A stretch of DNA of 37,734 nt from contig CAZOPR010000014.1 in NCBI GenBank assembly GCA_964581895.1, forward strand, positions 1 through 37,734, read 5' to 3'. This DNA comes from Exilispira sp964581895 (lineage in GTDB: Bacteria > Spirochaetota > JAAYUW01). A model generated the notes under the pieces. That model was not told where the DNA came from, ran no database searches, and was given only the letters and a program-made list of their open reading frames with translations. A program made the translations under genes and the position numbers. Below are positions 1-7,270 of the stretch, piece by piece (position 1 is the first letter of the stretch; the number at the start of each line of letters is the position of its first letter).

Positions 1-655
1 AACGCGCTGAGAACAATATTTGATATTTAGACCTGAGCGAAGGGATTACGACTTACTCTTATAAAGAATTATATAAGTAAGAAAAGGTAAGGAGATTTGA
101 TATTTAGACCTGAGCGAAGGGATTACGACTTTTCATTGTCAGGATTTTCAATTTTTGAATAAATTTTAATTTGATATTTAGACCTGAGCGAAGGGATTAC
201 GACTTACAGATGTAGCCTGCCCAGAGCTTCCCCTTTTAAGGGGTATTTGATATTTAGACCTGAGCGCAGGGATTACGACAGGAAGTTGTCTTTCGCTATA
301 ACCTGTTAACTTTAGAACCTATTTGATATTTAGACCTGAGCGAAGGGATTACGACAGGATTTTTTCAATGTTCGATTGAAGGTAGTTTTTAATAAAATTT
401 GATATTTAGACCTGAGCGAAGGGATTACGACCAGGGTTTAGCATATTCTTGTTTATAACAACATCAAGATAATTTTTGATATTTAGACCTGAGCGAAGGG
501 ATTACGACGTTATTTTTATAATATTCTAAAAAGTTTCGTGCGAAATTTGATATTTAGACCTGAGCAAAGGGATTAAGACCCTTTTTCTAATTTGCTTGTG
601 TTTATGCAAGTGCAGGAATTGCCTTATATTTAGACCTGAGCGAAGGGATTAAAAA
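1..655 (+). CRISPR. CRISPR array, trailer end (8 repeats plus 1 degenerate)
   Basis: Eight repeats of 34 nt start at 19, 96, 170, 246, 322, 398, 475 and 546. They begin TTTGATATTT and end GGGATTACGAC, and are usually preceded by A, so the unit may be 35 nt. A ninth copy (622-655) is degenerate at both ends. Spacers are 37-43 nt, mostly 42, and all differ. Repeat 4 has one substitution and repeat 8 has two (GCAAAG, ATTAAGAC). Decay towards the right marks that side as the trailer, and the repeat 3' end reads ATTACGAC like the 8-nt 5' handle of crRNAs. Both cues say transcription runs left to right, with the leader and probably the cas genes left of the window. Bases 1-18 are a partial spacer. 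Long spacers and this handle fit type III or I-B; subtype cannot be fixed without cas genes. Confidence 0.97.
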
Positions 656-825
656 TAATATAAAATATGGATTAAAGGAAATATTATTGAAAGAAGATTT
701 TTATGGGTTTTTCAATTTAAATTGCTGAAAAGTTATAAAAAAGACTAAAAAAATATTATCAAAGAATATTCAAAGAAAATATTAAAAAAAATATTGTGAG
801 ATAGAATTTAATAAAAGAAAAAATT

Positions 826-1428
826 ATGGATAATGAAATAAGAGTGTTAAAAAGAGATGAAGTAAAGAAACTATTGGATTCAGGGGTAAAAGGCTGGTTA
901 AAAGCAAGGTTTAAAATAATTAAAAAAATCTTACTTGGTTTAATAGGGAAGCAGACAACATACATAATTGGTAGGCTGTCCATCAAAATACCATCATATC
1001 CAGCACAATTATTTTATAATGATGGAAGATATTATGAAATAATAATACATAAAATATGTATAAGAGGTTTGAGATGCAATAATCTTATCAAAAGAGTATT
1101 CAGATTTAATAATATAGATAAAGCAGCATATACAATTGCAAAATGCATTTTTACGTATCCAAATATGATTGCACCTATTAAAGAATTAGATGAATGCCAT
1201 TTGCTTGCGAACAAGGTTACCGAGAAAGCATTTAGACTGCTTGGAAGAGTTTTAACAGTTAAGTTCAGAAGATTGAATAACCAGAAAGGTACAAACGGGT
1301 ACTTAAAAGAAGAGATAAAAGAGGGAGATACGGAAATGGAATCAGATCTCTATGATCTTGATAATAAACTGGACAAAATCACCATCCCGCTTACAAAATA
1401 CCTTATAAAAAGAAGCCCAAAAAAATGA
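826..1428 (+). CDS. Unknown basic protein downstream of the CRISPR trailer
   Basis: A 200-residue protein that I do not recognise. It is lysine- and arginine-rich, has no signal peptide and no clear membrane span, and has only scattered Cys residues (around 77, 84, 103 and 125) that do not form a CxxC pair. The last 40 residues are acidic then basic and look like a linker and tail. The start is the ATG at 826; there is only a weak A-rich stretch upstream and no clear Shine-Dalgarno site. It lies 170 bp beyond the last degenerate repeat, in the direction of array transcription, so read-through from the array could reach it. That position is the only hint of a CRISPR link and is weak. A hairpin with a T-run follows the stop. 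Confidence 0.6.
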   Translation: MDNEIRVLKRDEVKKLLDSGVKGWLKARFKIIKKILLGLIGKQTTYIIGRLSIKIPSYPAQLFYNDGRYYEIIIHKICIRGLRCNNLIKRVFRFNNIDKAAYTIAKCIFTYPNMIAPIKELDECHLLANKVTEKAFRLLGRVLTVKFRRLNNQKGTNGYLKEEIKEGDTEMESDLYDLDNKLDKITIPLTKYLIKRSPKK

Positions 1429-1437
1429 TTTGAATTT

Positions 1438-1475
1438 AAAAACCTTTATTAGTTACTTTAAAATTATAGGTTTTT
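1438..1475. terminator. Possible bidirectional terminator
   Basis: AAAAACCT (1438-1445) pairs with AGGTTTTT (1468-1475) across a 22-nt AT-rich loop and runs into further T. It lies between the convergent genes ending at 1428 and 1476, so it could serve both. The long loop makes it a weak call. Confidence 0.4.
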
Positions 1476-2264
1476 TTATTTATTTATAATCATTTCAACG
1501 GCTCTGCCCAAAAGGTCCTGATCGAATCTTTCGATTTCGCCAGAATCGCAAAGCTGGGCAAGTTCAGGAATTATAGGTAATTTGGCAAGTAGTGGGATAT
1601 TGTTTGCAGCTGATATCTGCTCAATATGGCTATCGCCAAATATTTTAGATTCCATACCACAACCAGGGCACTTAAAATATGACATATTTTCAATAATTCC
1701 AAGGATAGGGATATTCATCATCTTTGCCATATTCATAGATTTAGAAACAATCATCGAAACAAGTTCCTGAGGGGATGTAACAAGAATTATCGCATCTACA
1801 GGGATAGATTGAAAAACTGTCAAAGGCACATCACCAGTTCCAGGAGGCATATCTATAAACATTATATCCATATTTTCCCAGATAATATCGCTCCAGAATT
1901 GCTTGACTGTGTTAGAGATAAGGGGACCTCTCCAGATTACAGGGTCAGTTTCTTTATCTAAAAAAAGATTTATCGAAACCACATTTATCCCTTTCTTTGT
2001 CAAAGCAGGAAAAAGACCAAAATCTGTACCAAGAATTTTTTCTTTTAATCCGAAGATTTTAGGTATAGATGGACCTGTAAGGTCGGCATCAAGTATGGCT
2101 GTTTTAAGACCTTTTATATTTGTAGCGACTGCCAATAAAGATGTAACAATTGATTTACCAACTCCACCTTTCCCACTAATAACAGCAATAACCTTTTTTA
2201 CACTGCTATTTGGATTAAGTTTTGCAATCATAGAATTTTCAGGCTGTTTTGAATTTTCTGACAT
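1476..2264 (-). CDS. mrp: Mrp/NBP35 family P-loop ATPase (Fe-S carrier)
   Basis: A 262-residue cytoplasmic ATPase of the Mrp/ApbC/NBP35 group of the SIMIBI (MinD/ParA) class, whose members bind and transfer Fe-S clusters. The deviant Walker A motif GKGGVGKS is at residues 31-38, followed by the switch region LDADLTGPSIPKIFG (about 58-72) and the Walker B-like FIDMPPGTGD near 136-145. The CPGC pair (C199, C202) is the cluster-binding CxxC that joins subunits in this family. It lacks the N-terminal DUF59 domain of longer Mrp proteins, as is usual for the short form. It is downstream of, and probably co-transcribed with, the DUF134 gene across a 117-bp T-rich gap. DUF134 genes often accompany this ATPase. 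Confidence 0.93.
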   Translation of the reverse strand: MSENSKQPENSMIAKLNPNSSVKKVIAVISGKGGVGKSIVTSLLAVATNIKGLKTAILDADLTGPSIPKIFGLKEKILGTDFGLFPALTKKGINVVSINLFLDKETDPVIWRGPLISNTVKQFWSDIIWENMDIMFIDMPPGTGDVPLTVFQSIPVDAIILVTSPQELVSMIVSKSMNMAKMMNIPILGIIENMSYFKCPGCGMESKIFGDSHIEQISAANNIPLLAKLPIIPELAQLCDSGEIERFDQDLLGRAVEMIINK

Positions 2265-2298
2265 TTTTCCCTTCCTTTTTTCATTTTCTATTTTTTAT

Positions 2299-2340
2299 TT
2301 TTTTCCTATTTTATCTACTTATTTTTTCCTATTTTATCTA
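2299..2340. repeat. 19-nt direct repeat in the DUF134-mrp spacer
   Basis: TTTTTTCCTATTTTATCTA occurs at 2299-2317 and exactly again at 2322-2340, a 23-bp period. On the coding (minus) strand the spacer is A-rich and C-poor, like several other gene-upstream spacers in this window. Confidence 0.75.
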
Positions 2341-2381
2341 TCCTTACTTTTTTGTTTCTTTTTTTTTCTTAAATCATTTTT

Positions 2382-2843
2382 TTATTTCTCGATTAATTTT
2401 TTATCATTTAACTTAATCTCTAATTCTTCCTCACTCAATTTTGAATAATTTGGACTTTTATCTTTCAATTTCCTGCAATTTAACTTTTTGCAACCCTGCC
2501 TATATTTGGGAAGATCATTTTGACAAAATATGCAGTTCCCACCATTTATTAAAAGAATCTTGTTATCTACAATGCAACTAGCAATTTTTTTTCTTGCAGA
2601 ATCGTATATAGATTGAACAGTAGTTCTTGCAACATTCATATGTTGTGCACATTCTTCCTGAGTCCAGCCATACAAATCAATCAATCTTATTGTTTCATAT
2701 TCATCAAAAGTCAGCACAAGATTATAGCTTAGATCTTCAAAATCTTTTTTCTCTAAAGTTGGATTTCTTTCTAAATTTAATACACCAAAAATTTTACTTT
2801 CTGGTTTATAACAGATAAATCTTGCCTTCTTTTGTCTTCCCAT
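2382..2843 (-). CDS. DUF134 family helix-turn-helix regulator
   Basis: A DNA-binding protein of the DUF134 family. The N-terminus MGRQKKARFI matches the family's conserved start, so I place the start at the ATG at 2843 rather than the in-frame TTG at 2852. Residues about 45-100 form a sigma-region-4-like helix-turn-helix (LTFDEYETIRLIDLYGW, then QEECAQHMNVARTTVQSIY). The C-terminal part has a Cys cluster (CIFC, then two more Cys in QGCKKLNC), which suggests metal or Fe-S sensing. It precedes the Mrp ATPase in a likely two-gene operon. A 12-bp palindrome overlaps its predicted -35 element, so autoregulation is plausible but inferred. Confidence 0.88.
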   Translation of the reverse strand: MGRQKKARFICYKPESKIFGVLNLERNPTLEKKDFEDLSYNLVLTFDEYETIRLIDLYGWTQEECAQHMNVARTTVQSIYDSARKKIASCIVDNKILLINGGNCIFCQNDLPKYRQGCKKLNCRKLKDKSPNYSKLSEEELEIKLNDKKLIEK

Positions 2844-2854
2844 TTTCTGCAACT

Positions 2855-2884
2855 TATTTATTTAATATTTCTGACATATGTCAA
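2855..2884 (-). promoter_or_regulatory. Promoter with palindromic operator for DUF134-mrp
   Basis: On the minus strand TTGACA (2884-2879) is followed after 18 bp by TAAATA (2860-2855). The perfect palindrome TGACATATGTCA (2872-2883) covers most of the -35 element. A transcript starting about 7 bp after the -10 would begin only a few bases before the ATG at 2843, so the mRNA may be nearly leaderless; there is no clear Shine-Dalgarno site before that ATG. The palindrome is the natural candidate for a repressor site, possibly for DUF134 itself. Confidence 0.5.
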
Positions 2885-2960
2885 GAAAAATTTAAATATT
2901 TTTTGTAAGATTTCCTTTCAAAAATTGTCTAACAGATAGAAATAATTTTTTGGAGGTATT

Positions 2961-3647
2961 ATGCTAAAAAATCTTAAAAAATTTCTATTTATTTTAATTA
3001 TTTTTATTTCTTTAAGCCTTTTTTCCTGCACTTTCCTTTTTGGTTATCAGATAGAAGGGACAAAATGGAGTGGTACTATCCTTTTTGCGAATATGATTCT
3101 GGAATTTCAGGCAAATGGGGTTGTAAAAACTGGTTCTATAGAGCTTATTTACAATACAGTTTATAGAAATCAAGGTACCTATACATTTGATAAAACATCA
3201 ATGGCAGGTACAATAACGCTTGATGGAAGTATTGCAACTTTCAGTATAAATGAACAAACAAATGTTTTAACTTTAAATTCTGAGGGATTATCCATACCAT
3301 TTACAGATGTAACAGAAAGTTTTAGCTGGCCAGCAGTAAATGCAGCTGGCTGTAGATACATAGGCTATGACTATTACTATTATGATTACTATAACTATGA
3401 TACCATCGAAATAGAAATATCATTTTTGACAAAAACAAGCGGAAATATTACTTTTACAAATATCGATACTTACTCTTTTAGCACTTATCCTTTTACAGCA
3501 ACCTGGGATGATGAAACTTATAGCGGTAAAATCTATTTTAGTAGTTCTTCAAATAACTATGCGATTGATTATCAGATCTCTATAGACAAAAAATACTGTG
3601 TATTTGACTATCTTTCAGATGATCCGATATACTGTGAATTGCAATAG
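2961..3647 (+). CDS. Lipoprotein of unknown function
   Basis: A 228-residue predicted lipoprotein. Positively charged residues, a hydrophobic stretch of about 17 residues and a lipobox ending LFSC put the lipidated Cys near residue 23. The mature part is rich in Thr, Ser and Tyr with alternating hydrophobic residues (GTITLDGSIATFSINEQTNVLTL), as expected of a small beta-sandwich or lipocalin-like fold. A Tyr/Asp run (YDYYYYDYYNYD) lies near residue 137. A good ribosome site (GGAGG) precedes the ATG and a strong terminator follows, so it is a single-gene unit. No enzyme motif is visible. Confidence 0.8.
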   Translation: MLKNLKKFLFILIIFISLSLFSCTFLFGYQIEGTKWSGTILFANMILEFQANGVVKTGSIELIYNTVYRNQGTYTFDKTSMAGTITLDGSIATFSINEQTNVLTLNSEGLSIPFTDVTESFSWPAVNAAGCRYIGYDYYYYDYYNYDTIEIEISFLTKTSGNITFTNIDTYSFSTYPFTATWDDETYSGKIYFSSSSNNYAIDYQISIDKKYCVFDYLSDDPIYCELQ

Positions 3648-3676
3648 ATTTGTTTAAAAGAGTAAGAAAAGAAAAT

Positions 3677-3705
3677 AAAGGGTGGCATTCGCCACCCTTT
3701 TTTTC
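3677..3705 (+). terminator. Rho-independent terminator
   Basis: A perfect 10-bp stem, AAAGGGTGGC paired with GCCACCCTTT, closes on the tetraloop ATTC and is followed by a T-run. It ends the lipoprotein transcript. Confidence 0.93.
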
Positions 3706-3751
3706 TTTTCTTGAAAAAATAAAAAAAAATATTATAAGTATGTAAACTAAC

Positions 3752-3783
3752 TAAAAGCTATTGAAATCCATTGTCAAAGCTAT
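3752..3783 (+). promoter_or_regulatory. Direct-repeat motif upstream of the caspase-csx1 operon
   Basis: AAAGCTATT occurs at 3752-3760 and 3775-3783 (23-bp spacing, about two helical turns), upstream of the caspase gene. TTGTCA at 3769-3774, followed 17 bp later by TTTTAT, is a weak promoter candidate lying between and across the repeats. Spacing of two turns suits an activator or repressor dimer, but this is only a positional argument. Confidence 0.3.
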
Positions 3784-3847
3784 TTTAGAAAATTTTTATT
3801 ATGATTATAGGGCAGATTAATATTTGGAATTTGATTGGGGGGGCTAT

Positions 3848-4666
3848 ATGAAAAAGGCAGTGCTTGTTGGAATCAACAAATACAGGATTGCGGGGGCGGA
3901 CTTAAATGGTTGTGTAAACGATGTTACAAACTTACGGGATATTCTTCTTAAATACTTTGATTTTGATATTAAAGATATTAGAGTCATAACTGATGAAAGG
4001 GCGACAAAAGACGGGATAATTGATGGGCTTGGCTGGCTGGTAGATGGAGTTAAATCTGGGGATTCGATTTTGTTCGCGTTTTCTGGACATGGTTCGCAGA
4101 TTGTGGATAAGGATGGGGATGAATACAAAGATAATCTTGATGAGATTCTATGCCCTCATGATATGGATTGGGATGGGACTTATATTGTAGATGATCAGCT
4201 AAACCAGATCTTTTCAAAAGTTGACCCTAATGTAAATATTGAAATTATCCTTGATAGCTGTCATAGCGGCACTGGAACAAGGGAGATAAAAGGGCTAAAT
4301 CTTTTGCCTAAAGAAGAGACTTTGACTGTTAAATTTTTGAAACCTCCTGTTGATATTGATTGCAGGATGGATGAGGATATGAATATTGTAAAACTTTTTT
4401 CAAGTCTGAGGGCAAAAAAGCCAGATAACAGAGTTGTCTTTACTGCCTGCAAGGATAATCAAACATCAGCAGATGCTTATATTAATGGGACATATAATGG
4501 TGCATTTACCTATTATTTTTGTAAATACATTAGAGAGGCTCAGGGGAAGATAAATAGGGCAGAGTTATTGAAAAGAGTAAGATCTTCATTAAAATTCCAT
4601 GGTTTTAGCCAAGTTCCACAGCTTGAATGTGCAAAAAATGAAAAGATGAAGAATCTATTGGAATGA
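3848..4666 (+). CDS. Caspase-like protease (peptidase C14, metacaspase type)
   Basis: A 272-residue clan CD cysteine protease. It opens with the family strand KKAVLVGINKY; the catalytic His81 lies in SGHGSQ and the catalytic Cys138 in LDSCHSG, with an acidic DGDEYKDNLDEIL segment between them typical of metacaspases, which cut after Arg or Lys and often need calcium. The whole chain is the peptidase domain, with no TPR, WD or membrane part. I chose the ATG at 3848 (G-rich stretch just upstream, conserved N-terminus) over an in-frame TTG 24 bp earlier. Its stop is 7 bp before the CARF-HEPN gene, whose ribosome site GAGG overlaps this stop codon, so the two are translationally coupled. The pairing suggests a CRISPR-linked death or proteolytic effector, but the substrate is unknown. 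Confidence 0.9.
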   Translation: MKKAVLVGINKYRIAGADLNGCVNDVTNLRDILLKYFDFDIKDIRVITDERATKDGIIDGLGWLVDGVKSGDSILFAFSGHGSQIVDKDGDEYKDNLDEILCPHDMDWDGTYIVDDQLNQIFSKVDPNVNIEIILDSCHSGTGTREIKGLNLLPKEETLTVKFLKPPVDIDCRMDEDMNIVKLFSSLRAKKPDNRVVFTACKDNQTSADAYINGTYNGAFTYYFCKYIREAQGKINRAELLKRVRSSLKFHGFSQVPQLECAKNEKMKNLLE

Positions 4667-4673
4667 GGCTTAA

Positions 4674-6587
4674 ATGTCAGTTTTGATATACCAGGTGGGT
4701 AGGCTTGAAAAGGGAATGGCACCTATTGATTTTAACATTAAAAATGAAAATGGTGAAAAAAAAGGTATTAAAATAAAATCTGTTCTTTCAAGTTTTGCCT
4801 TAAAAAAATATCTTGTTGAGTATGAAAATAAAAAGGATGTAAAAGTTATTCTTGGGTACCCTGTAAGCCTACCATTTAATAAAAATCTGTTAAATATAAA
4901 TCCAATAAATAATAATATAGTTAATACAAATCAGGAAAATACTATTAGGTTAAATACAAATCTATTAAATATAAATCAGGAAAATACTAATATATTAGAT
5001 AAGATTACTATAAGCAAAAGCACAATGGAGGCGATAGGATTATCTTTTGAATTAAAAGAAAAAATTAAAAAAATAAATGAAGATGAAAAAGAAAGGGGAA
5101 AATACCTTGAAAGTCCTTATGATTTTTTCAAGTTCCATCCAGATTCAAAAGAGGCGGATGACTTTATTATTCTTCATAGCATAGGAAAGTTTAACAATGT
5201 CGATTTTGAATCAAGTATTACAGATATTATTTTAGAAATTTTTTTGGATATGGTTCAAAGGGTGAATAGTGATTATAATATAAATGATAAAACAAATGAC
5301 AAAATAAATGAGAGAATAGATTTTAAAATAGATGACAAAATATTTGAAAAAATAGATAAGATAAAAAATAAAAAGATAGATCAGAATATAGATGATGAAT
5401 TGAACATTTATATAGATATTTCAAGTGGACATAATATATATGTTTCTGCTTTAATAGAGGCTGCAAGAAAATTTTCAGTCTTTTATAATCTTCTTCATTA
5501 TTTTGATTCAAACAAAATTCATATAAAATTTCTTTTTTCTGATCCTATTTTTAGCAAAGATGAAACTTATGATATTCATAAAAGTTATAGTCTACAGCAA
5601 AATATCTTTTTTGTTTCTCCTTTGACAGCGAAAGAGATAAAAGAAAGAAAGATAGCTAGGGATATTTATACCAAAAAGATTTATGAGATAGATATAGAGA
5701 ATCTTTTAGACGAAAGGGAATTTTATATAAATGATATTGAAAATGGTATGTTTGAAAAATATATGTCAGATAATAATAGTTTAAAAATCTCTGAAAAAGA
5801 GAAAAAAGTAGAAAAAAAAGTAGATAAAAAGGCAAAAGAGTTTCTCATAAATCAAAGGGAAAAAGAGATCTGTTTCTTGCTTGAAAAATTTGGAATATTA
5901 TTTTCAGCTTTAAAAAATGGAACTCCTCTTGCTCTTTATTCTTTTCAGTTACCGGAAGAAGCAGTCGTATTAAGATGCATGGATGATATTATAAAATCGA
6001 CAAGATTTCTCCTTTCTAAATCTTATTTAAATTCAAAAAATTCAGAGCAACTTGGTTATGAAAGTATCGTTAAAGTATTAAACTCTCTGGCTTTTTTGAT
6101 CTCTATAGTTAAAATGCTAAATGAAAAAGGTATAGAAAAAAAGGATCAGGTTACTTATTCAGAGTTAATCGAAAATTTTACCAATGATAAGACTTCAATA
6201 TTTGATTTGATAGAAAACAGATCTGCAAGTTTGCTTATATCAAATGAACTTACAAAATACAAGGAACCTATTAAATATTCAGATAGAAAATCAGTTTTTG
6301 CAAGAACAGGGAATCGATGGCAGATTCTCGATAAATCTATGCCTCCTCGCGATAATCCTGGAAAGGATTATAAAAATCAATTTAAAAATATTGAAAAAAA
6401 GAAAGAGAATATTGCAAAAAATCCTTGGAAAAAGATTAATGAAAATATAAATCCAAGAAATTTCCTTGCACATTCTGGTTTTGAAAGGAATCTTGTTGAG
6501 GTTAAAAAAGAGAATATGGAGCTTTATTTTAGATATAGAAAAGATATGTTAGAGAAAGTTAAAAAAATACTTATAGATAATATTTAA
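4674..6587 (+). CDS. csx1: Csx1-like CARF-HEPN ribonuclease
   Basis: A 637-residue protein with the parts of the Csx1/Csm6-type accessory RNases of type III CRISPR systems. In these, a CARF domain binds cyclic oligoadenylate and switches on a HEPN RNase. The CARF part spans about residues 35-315, with strands KVILGYPVS and DDFIILHSIGKF and the ligand-site motif DISSGHN (248-254). The HEPN part is C-terminal; its catalytic Rx4H motif is R595-NFLA-H600, followed by SGFERN as in Csx1. Two low-complexity Asn/Lys/Ile/Asp insertions (about 70-108 and 200-240) interrupt the CARF domain and make it longer than the usual 400-480 residues. It is coupled to the upstream caspase gene, and a membrane protein follows 19 bp later. 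No cas10 is nearby in the window. Csx1 rather than Csm6 is judged from the GFERN context. Confidence 0.85.
   Translation: MSVLIYQVGRLEKGMAPIDFNIKNENGEKKGIKIKSVLSSFALKKYLVEYENKKDVKVILGYPVSLPFNKNLLNINPINNNIVNTNQENTIRLNTNLLNINQENTNILDKITISKSTMEAIGLSFELKEKIKKINEDEKERGKYLESPYDFFKFHPDSKEADDFIILHSIGKFNNVDFESSITDIILEIFLDMVQRVNSDYNINDKTNDKINERIDFKIDDKIFEKIDKIKNKKIDQNIDDELNIYIDISSGHNIYVSALIEAARKFSVFYNLLHYFDSNKIHIKFLFSDPIFSKDETYDIHKSYSLQQNIFFVSPLTAKEIKERKIARDIYTKKIYEIDIENLLDEREFYINDIENGMFEKYMSDNNSLKISEKEKKVEKKVDKKAKEFLINQREKEICFLLEKFGILFSALKNGTPLALYSFQLPEEAVVLRCMDDIIKSTRFLLSKSYLNSKNSEQLGYESIVKVLNSLAFLISIVKMLNEKGIEKKDQVTYSELIENFTNDKTSIFDLIENRSASLLISNELTKYKEPIKYSDRKSVFARTGNRWQILDKSMPPRDNPGKDYKNQFKNIEKKKENIAKNPWKKINENINPRNFLAHSGFERNLVEVKKENMELYFRYRKDMLEKVKKILIDNI
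4881..5393 (+). repeat. Low-complexity in-frame insertions in csx1
   Basis: Two blocks, 4881-4997 and 5271-5393, encode Asn-rich and Lys/Asp/Ile-rich repeats. The motif CAGGAAAATACTA recurs within the first block, each time after an AATACAAAT or AATATAAAT stretch. Reading frame is kept throughout, and the flanking CARF sequence is intact. Confidence 0.6.
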
Positions 6588-6606
6588 GAAAAAATTGACC
6601 TTATAG

Positions 6607-6960
6607 ATGCAATTTTTTCAGAAGATTCAACGGGTGGAGCAAATAAATCAAAAAATGGAAGAAGTTGATCCTTTATTAGCTCAAAATTTTCAAAATTCTT
6701 TAGAATCAAATGATAAAAAATCAAGTAATTATAATTACAAAGAAATTTACAATAATATTCAAAATAAAATAATTTATAAAGAAAATAGTAAAAAGATTTT
6801 TAGTAGTGATATTTCCTGGAATACTATTTATTGGTATATTGGTTTTTGTGTTTCAGCTAATGCAGGGATGACACTATATAAATATGCACCTGGATGGGTA
6901 AAATATATAGGTCTTGGGATTTTAATAGCTGCTTCAGCATCAATTTGCAATATTTTCTGA
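6607..6960 (+). CDS. Small membrane protein, third gene of the caspase-csx1 operon
   Basis: A 117-residue protein of no known family. The N-terminal 70 residues are soluble, charged and Asn/Lys-rich. Two hydrophobic segments follow (about 73-93 and 96-117), the second rich in Gly, Ala and Ser. It starts 19 bp after csx1, so it is probably in the same operon. Its stop looks premature: in the next frame the codons directly across the stop read SDSKEEAIKY and run without a break into the protein starting at 6986. A single-base change around 6945-6958 would join the two into a protein of about 220 residues with three membrane spans. This may be a sequencing error, a real mutation or two separate genes. 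Confidence 0.55.
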   Translation: MQFFQKIQRVEQINQKMEEVDPLLAQNFQNSLESNDKKSSNYNYKEIYNNIQNKIIYKENSKKIFSSDISWNTIYWYIGFCVSANAGMTLYKYAPGWVKYIGLGILIAASASICNIF

Positions 6961-6985
6961 TTCAAAAGAAGAAGCCATAAAATAT

Positions 6986-7270
6986 ATGGCTCAATATTTA
7001 TATGATCATTGTCCTCATTCTAATGCAACTTTGAAAGAATTTATTGACGCTGTAAAAGGAACTTTTTGCGAATATTTTGGTATAAATGATTTTGAAAAAA
7101 TAAAATGTTATATTGCTAATAAATTATTTTTTAATGGGAACATTACAGATCTTGGTTGGAAAACTATAACAGTAATAGCAACAACAGGGGCAACAATTGG
7201 TTATTGCTGGGACTTTGTTATTAAAGTCATCAAAATATACAATAATTTTGCAAAATATTATTTACTTTAA
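6986..7270 (+). CDS. Small membrane protein or frameshifted continuation of the gene at 6607
   Basis: Ninety-four residues from the ATG at 6986: a soluble helical part with several Cys, then a hydrophobic segment (WKTITVIATTGATIGYC) and a short tail. No Shine-Dalgarno site lies at a normal distance, and the frame stays open upstream to 6929 without a start codon. This supports its being the C-terminal half of the gene at 6607. The family is unknown. With the first half it would put three membrane spans next to a caspase and a CARF RNase. Confidence 0.45.
   Translation: MAQYLYDHCPHSNATLKEFIDAVKGTFCEYFGINDFEKIKCYIANKLFFNGNITDLGWKTITVIATTGATIGYCWDFVIKVIKIYNNFAKYYLL

Noticed and set aside
53..621. 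Self-targeting CRISPR spacers
   Set aside because: By eye none of the eight spacers matches another part of the window. A proper search is needed to exclude short or imperfect matches.
1903..2448. 181-residue open frame on the plus strand
   Set aside because: It is the complement of the mrp gene and its spacer; the product is a Phe/Ser-rich low-quality sequence with no ribosome site.
6607..7270. Bacterial gasdermin next to the caspase
   Set aside because: The protein has classical hydrophobic helices and is too short; gasdermins are about 250-270 residues, soluble and beta-rich before cleavage.
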